Assembly: GCF_002355655.1 (NCBI RefSeq)
Contig: NZ_AP017569.1
Span: 496,001 to 560,000, forward strand
DNA length: 64,000 nucleotides
Direction: 5' to 3'
DNA from: Halorubrum trapanicum
GTDB taxonomy: Archaea > Halobacteriota > Halobacteria > Halobacteriales > Haloferacaceae
In this document: piece by piece, positions 61,283 through 64,000 of the stretch
How the letters are laid out: the number at the start of each line of letters is the position of its first letter
How positions within the stretch are numbered: the stretch's first letter is position 1
Notes under the pieces: generated by a model
What the model was told of the DNA's origin: nothing
What the model saw: the letters and a program-made list of their open reading frames with translations, nothing else
Databases searched by the model: none
Translations under genes and position numbers: made by a program

Positions 61283-63054
61283 GCGATCCCCCCCACGGCG
61301 CCGCGGACGAGGTCGGCGCCGTTGATCGCGCCCTCGACGAGCAGTCGCCCGACGTCCTCGACGCCGCCGACCTCGGCGCCGAACATCGCCGGGATGACGT
61401 ACGCCGCGAAGAGGAAGCTGGCGACGATGCTCCCGACGTTCGTCATCGCGACGACGACGATGAGCCGGAACAGCGGCACGTCGAGCATCGCGGAGACCAG
61501 CTCCGCCGCGGAGCGCGTCTCGTCGGCGAGCAGGTCGTTCAAGGCGCCGATGTCGGCGACGTTGACGGTCAGGCTACGGAGCTCGACGTAGCCGGTGAAC
61601 CAGCCGGGCGCGAGCAGCGGGTTGATCGAGGTCAGCCACGCGACGGCGCCCCCGACGGCGGCCGAGAGCCAGCGCGCGCCGGCGACCTTCGCGAACGCGA
61701 ACGCGAAGATCCCGTTGATCAGGAACCACGCGCCGAATAAGCGGAGCAGGAACGCGTTGCCGGCCCCACCGAGCGCGAGCAGGAGGAAGAAGCCGACGAA
61801 GCCGACGGTGATCGCGTAGCCGACCGCCTTCTTCCACGGGAGCCCGCGTCCGGTCTCCTGCCCGACCAAGTCCTCCATCGGCGGGAGCGTCGAGGGACTC
61901 CTGAGGTACCCCTCGATCCCCGCCCGGTGGCCGGCGCCGACGACGGCGACCACGTCGTGCCCGGCCTCGCGGAGCGCGACGAGCCGGTGGGCGATGAACG
62001 CGTCGCGCTCGTCGATGAGCGCCTCCGCACCGCCCGGGGAGAACTGCCGGAACTCCTCCATCATCATCGTCACCACGTCGGTGTCGGTGAGGTCGGCCTC
62101 GTCGAGCTCCTCGATCCCGCCGGCCTCGGCGTCGACCTCGCCGCCGGCGAACGCCCCGACCGCGACCGCGAGGACGGCGCCGAAGACCAGGCCGAGGCCG
62201 ATGCCGATCCCGAAGCCGCCGATCGCCGTCACGGGGAAGCCGCCGAGGTACGTCGAGACGACGCCGTTCGCGACGCCCGTGACCCCGGCGGCGACGCCGG
62301 CGGCCAGTCCGGTGCCCACAGCGGCGTAGAGCCGCTGGTCCGGCGAGAGCGCGAGCGTGCCCACTTGGTCGACGACGACGCCCACGGCGAGCGCGACGAG
62401 GACGCCCGCTGCGACGCTCGTCAGGATCGCCGTCGTGATCCCCACCGCGCCGCCGAAGAGGCCGATCGCCGGCCCCGCGAGGATCCCGACGAAGAGCCCG
62501 CCGATCACGCCGGCGACGCGCGGGTCGCTGACGCCGAACGCCAGTCCGCCGACGAGCCTGAGCTTCTCCGTGACCGTCATCCGCGCCCAGAAGCGCTGGA
62601 TCGTCGTCTGGATGTCGCGGTCGACGAGGGCCACGTCGATGCCGAGCGACTCCGCGAGGTCGACGGCGGCCTTCATGTCCGCCCCCGGCTCGATGTCGAA
62701 CCGCTCGCCCAGTTGGGTCTGGACGTACGAGAGCATCCAGTACGCGAGGAACTGGAACACGGTGTTCCCCTTGAGCAGGTCGCCGGCGTCGAGGTCGTCG
62801 GGAGTCTCGCCGTTGAGCTGGCGGTAGCGCCCCTCGTCGAGCTCGACGGCGACGACGTCGGGTCGTTCCCGCTCTATCGCCTCCTCAACCTCGTCGACGG
62901 ACTGCTCCGACACGTGCGCGGTCCCGACGACCGTGACCCTCCCCTCGCCGGCCGCGTCGCCGCGCGGCGCGCTGTCAAGGTCGCCGCCGTCGGCCCGCGG
63001 GGATCGGTCGGTCGACGGGGGCGCCTCCTCGCTCCCCCGTGACGGCTCTGTCAT
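61279..63054 (-). CDS. TraB/PrgY family membrane protein
   Basis: A 591-residue protein. The soluble TraB domain starts at about 40 with VTVVGTAHVSEQSVDEVEEA and VVAVELDEGRYRQL, and closes with VVAVVGAGHRAGIEGYL. Two glycine-rich membrane insertions (about 175-300) and a C-terminal block of about five helices follow. PrgY homologs limit pheromone activity in Enterococcus, and TraB folds resemble metal-dependent peptidases. ACCCTAAACG about 25-30 nt upstream supports ATG 63054. It heads the operon with the M50 protease. Confidence 0.85.
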   Translation of the reverse strand: MTEPSRGSEEAPPSTDRSPRADGGDLDSAPRGDAAGEGRVTVVGTAHVSEQSVDEVEEAIERERPDVVAVELDEGRYRQLNGETPDDLDAGDLLKGNTVFQFLAYWMLSYVQTQLGERFDIEPGADMKAAVDLAESLGIDVALVDRDIQTTIQRFWARMTVTEKLRLVGGLAFGVSDPRVAGVIGGLFVGILAGPAIGLFGGAVGITTAILTSVAAGVLVALAVGVVVDQVGTLALSPDQRLYAAVGTGLAAGVAAGVTGVANGVVSTYLGGFPVTAIGGFGIGIGLGLVFGAVLAVAVGAFAGGEVDAEAGGIEELDEADLTDTDVVTMMMEEFRQFSPGGAEALIDERDAFIAHRLVALREAGHDVVAVVGAGHRAGIEGYLRSPSTLPPMEDLVGQETGRGLPWKKAVGYAITVGFVGFFLLLALGGAGNAFLLRLFGAWFLINGIFAFAFAKVAGARWLSAAVGGAVAWLTSINPLLAPGWFTGYVELRSLTVNVADIGALNDLLADETRSAAELVSAMLDVPLFRLIVVVAMTNVGSIVASFLFAAYVIPAMFGAEVGGVEDVGRLLVEGAINGADLVRGAVGGIA

Positions 63055-63182
63055 CACCCCTCGTACTCGGTCGCCGCGTTTAGGGTTTGTGAGTCGGTCG
63101 CTGGCTCCGGGCCGCACCCCGACCGTCCGCGCGTTCCCGCCGATCCAACAAATTTGTATTCTCACGCGTCTCACGTGTTCGT

Positions 63183-63905
63183 ATGTCCCGGCTGTTGCCC
63201 TCCCTGCCGGACGCGACCCCCGAGGAGCGCGAGCCCCGGGTCGTCGGCGTCGACGACGACGAGGCCGACGACCTCATCGCCGCCCTCGGCTCCGAGACGG
63301 CGCGGGCCATCCTCTCGACGCTCCACGACCGCCCGGCGACGAAGTCCGAGCTCGCCGACGAGGTCGACACCTCGCTCCAGAACGTCCAGTACCACCTCTC
63401 GCGGCTCGACGAGGCCGACCTCGTCGACGTCGTCGACACCGCCTACTCCGAGAAGGGCCGGGAGATGGACGTGTACGCCGCCGCGGACGAACCGCTCGTG
63501 CTGTTCTCGGGCGGCTCCGAGGAGTCGACCGGGATCAAGACCGCGCTCATGCGGCTGCTCGGCGGGTACGGGATCATCGGCCTCGCGGCGGTCGCGGTCC
63601 AGCGCCTGCTCGCGGTCGGGTCGCTCGGCGGCTCGCGGTTCACCGTGCGCTCCGGCGGCGACGCGGGGACGGCCACCACGGCTGGCGGCGACGGGGGCGC
63701 GACGGACGGCGCCGACGGCCCCACGATAGAGAGCGTGCCGGACCAGAACACCGCCGCCGAGAGCGCGGACGGCGCGATCGAGCTCGTCGGCGACCCGCTC
63801 GCGGAGTACGCCGTCTCGCTCGTCGAGCCCGGCGTCGTCTTCTTCGTCGGCGCCGCGGTCGTGTTCACGCTCGCGTGGGCGTACTGGTACCGCGCGTCGA
63901 ACTGA
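63183..63905 (+). CDS. Winged-helix regulator with two membrane segments
   Basis: A 240-residue protein. Residues 28-90 form an ArsR-type winged helix (ALGSETARAILSTLHDRPAT, SLQNVQYHLSRLDEADLV). Then come a hydrophobic segment (about 122-142), a Gly/Asp-rich linker and a terminal transmembrane helix (VVFFVGAAVVFTLAWAYWY). It is divergent from traB-M50 and could be a membrane-tethered regulator released by that protease. AATTTGTATTC about 25-30 nt upstream marks the promoter. Confidence 0.8.
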   Translation: MSRLLPSLPDATPEEREPRVVGVDDDEADDLIAALGSETARAILSTLHDRPATKSELADEVDTSLQNVQYHLSRLDEADLVDVVDTAYSEKGREMDVYAAADEPLVLFSGGSEESTGIKTALMRLLGGYGIIGLAAVAVQRLLAVGSLGGSRFTVRSGGDAGTATTAGGDGGATDGADGPTIESVPDQNTAAESADGAIELVGDPLAEYAVSLVEPGVVFFVGAAVVFTLAWAYWYRASN

Positions 63906-63932
63906 GGGACACCGCGCGTCGAACTGAGGGAC
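63890..63932 (+). repeat. 22-bp tandem duplication across a stop codon
   Basis: CCGCGCGTCGAACTGAGGGAC occurs at 63890-63910 and again at 63912-63932. The unit contains the end of the winged-helix gene and its TGA, so the copy lies in the 3' flank. It looks like a recent slippage duplication. Confidence 0.6.
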
Positions 63933-64000
63933 GCGTGTTCGGACCGGACGCGAGCGAGCGGGCCGCGCGTGGGACAGCTATTCAAGCCGCCGCCACCACG

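Overview
The window is chromosomal DNA from a high-GC haloarchaeon, most like Halorubrum, though the genus is inferred only from sequence style. Proteins are strongly acidic. Most genes have a TATA-like box 25-30 nt before the start codon, as in leaderless haloarchaeal transcripts. Exported proteins carry twin-arginine signals with lipoboxes, and there is a coxA-coxC fusion, a halocyanin and many haloarchaea-only small proteins. No rRNA, tRNA, CRISPR array or transposase gene was seen.

Layout. 1-4.9 kb: TetR regulator divergent from an exported CARDB-like protein and an RND/MmpL exporter. 4.9-11.5 kb: membrane protein, cytochrome oxidase coxB/coxAC, zinc-ribbon protein, epimerase, GNAT acetyltransferase. 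11.6-18.7 kb: pirin, superoxide dismutase, ArsR-like regulator divergent from an aldehyde dehydrogenase, TenA, oxidase subunit IV, halocyanin. 18.8-24.9 kb: nuclease-fold candidate, acyl-CoA dehydrogenase, GH3 glucosidase, kinase-like protein, EamA transporter. 24.9-33.9 kb: liv-type ABC transporter (five genes, minus strand), proline dehydrogenase, Bat-type regulator and a P5C-dehydrogenase-like enzyme. 33.9-43.2 kb: TbsP-like regulator, aldo/keto reductase, phosphotransferase, a protein with a degenerate CHAT-like region, small conserved proteins, menA-menC. 43.4-46.1 kb: sulfonate/nitrate-type ABC transporter. 46.4-54.8 kb: branched-chain amino-acid operon leuA-ilvBNC-leuCDB. 54.9-64 kb: DUF555 protein, XRE-CBS regulator, two coupled tiny ORFs, siroheme nitrite/sulfite reductase, purM, an M50 protease coupled to a TraB protein, and a membrane-linked winged-helix regulator.

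The most unusual signal is a family of three large modular repeats (A 13375-13622, B 30998-31483, C 58911-59462). All lie between convergent genes; the ten other convergent gaps in the window are only about 25-60 bp. Shared modules are TTTATAA punctuation, units of about 57 bp carrying GGGGCTTTGG, stable hairpins and a conserved CACGYGCCACCGC end. B and C also hold a cassette bounded by 18-19 bp perfect inverted repeats whose arm sequences differ but stay complementary. The cassette interior is in opposite orientation relative to the flanks in B and C, and it is absent from A. This looks like a structured and possibly invertible intergenic element that I cannot match to a described family.

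Two further points concern amino-acid synthesis. A 24-codon leaderless ORF ahead of ilvB ends in rare Ile and Val codons inside a hairpin, like an attenuation leader peptide. The leuA reading frame is broken just after its leaderless start.
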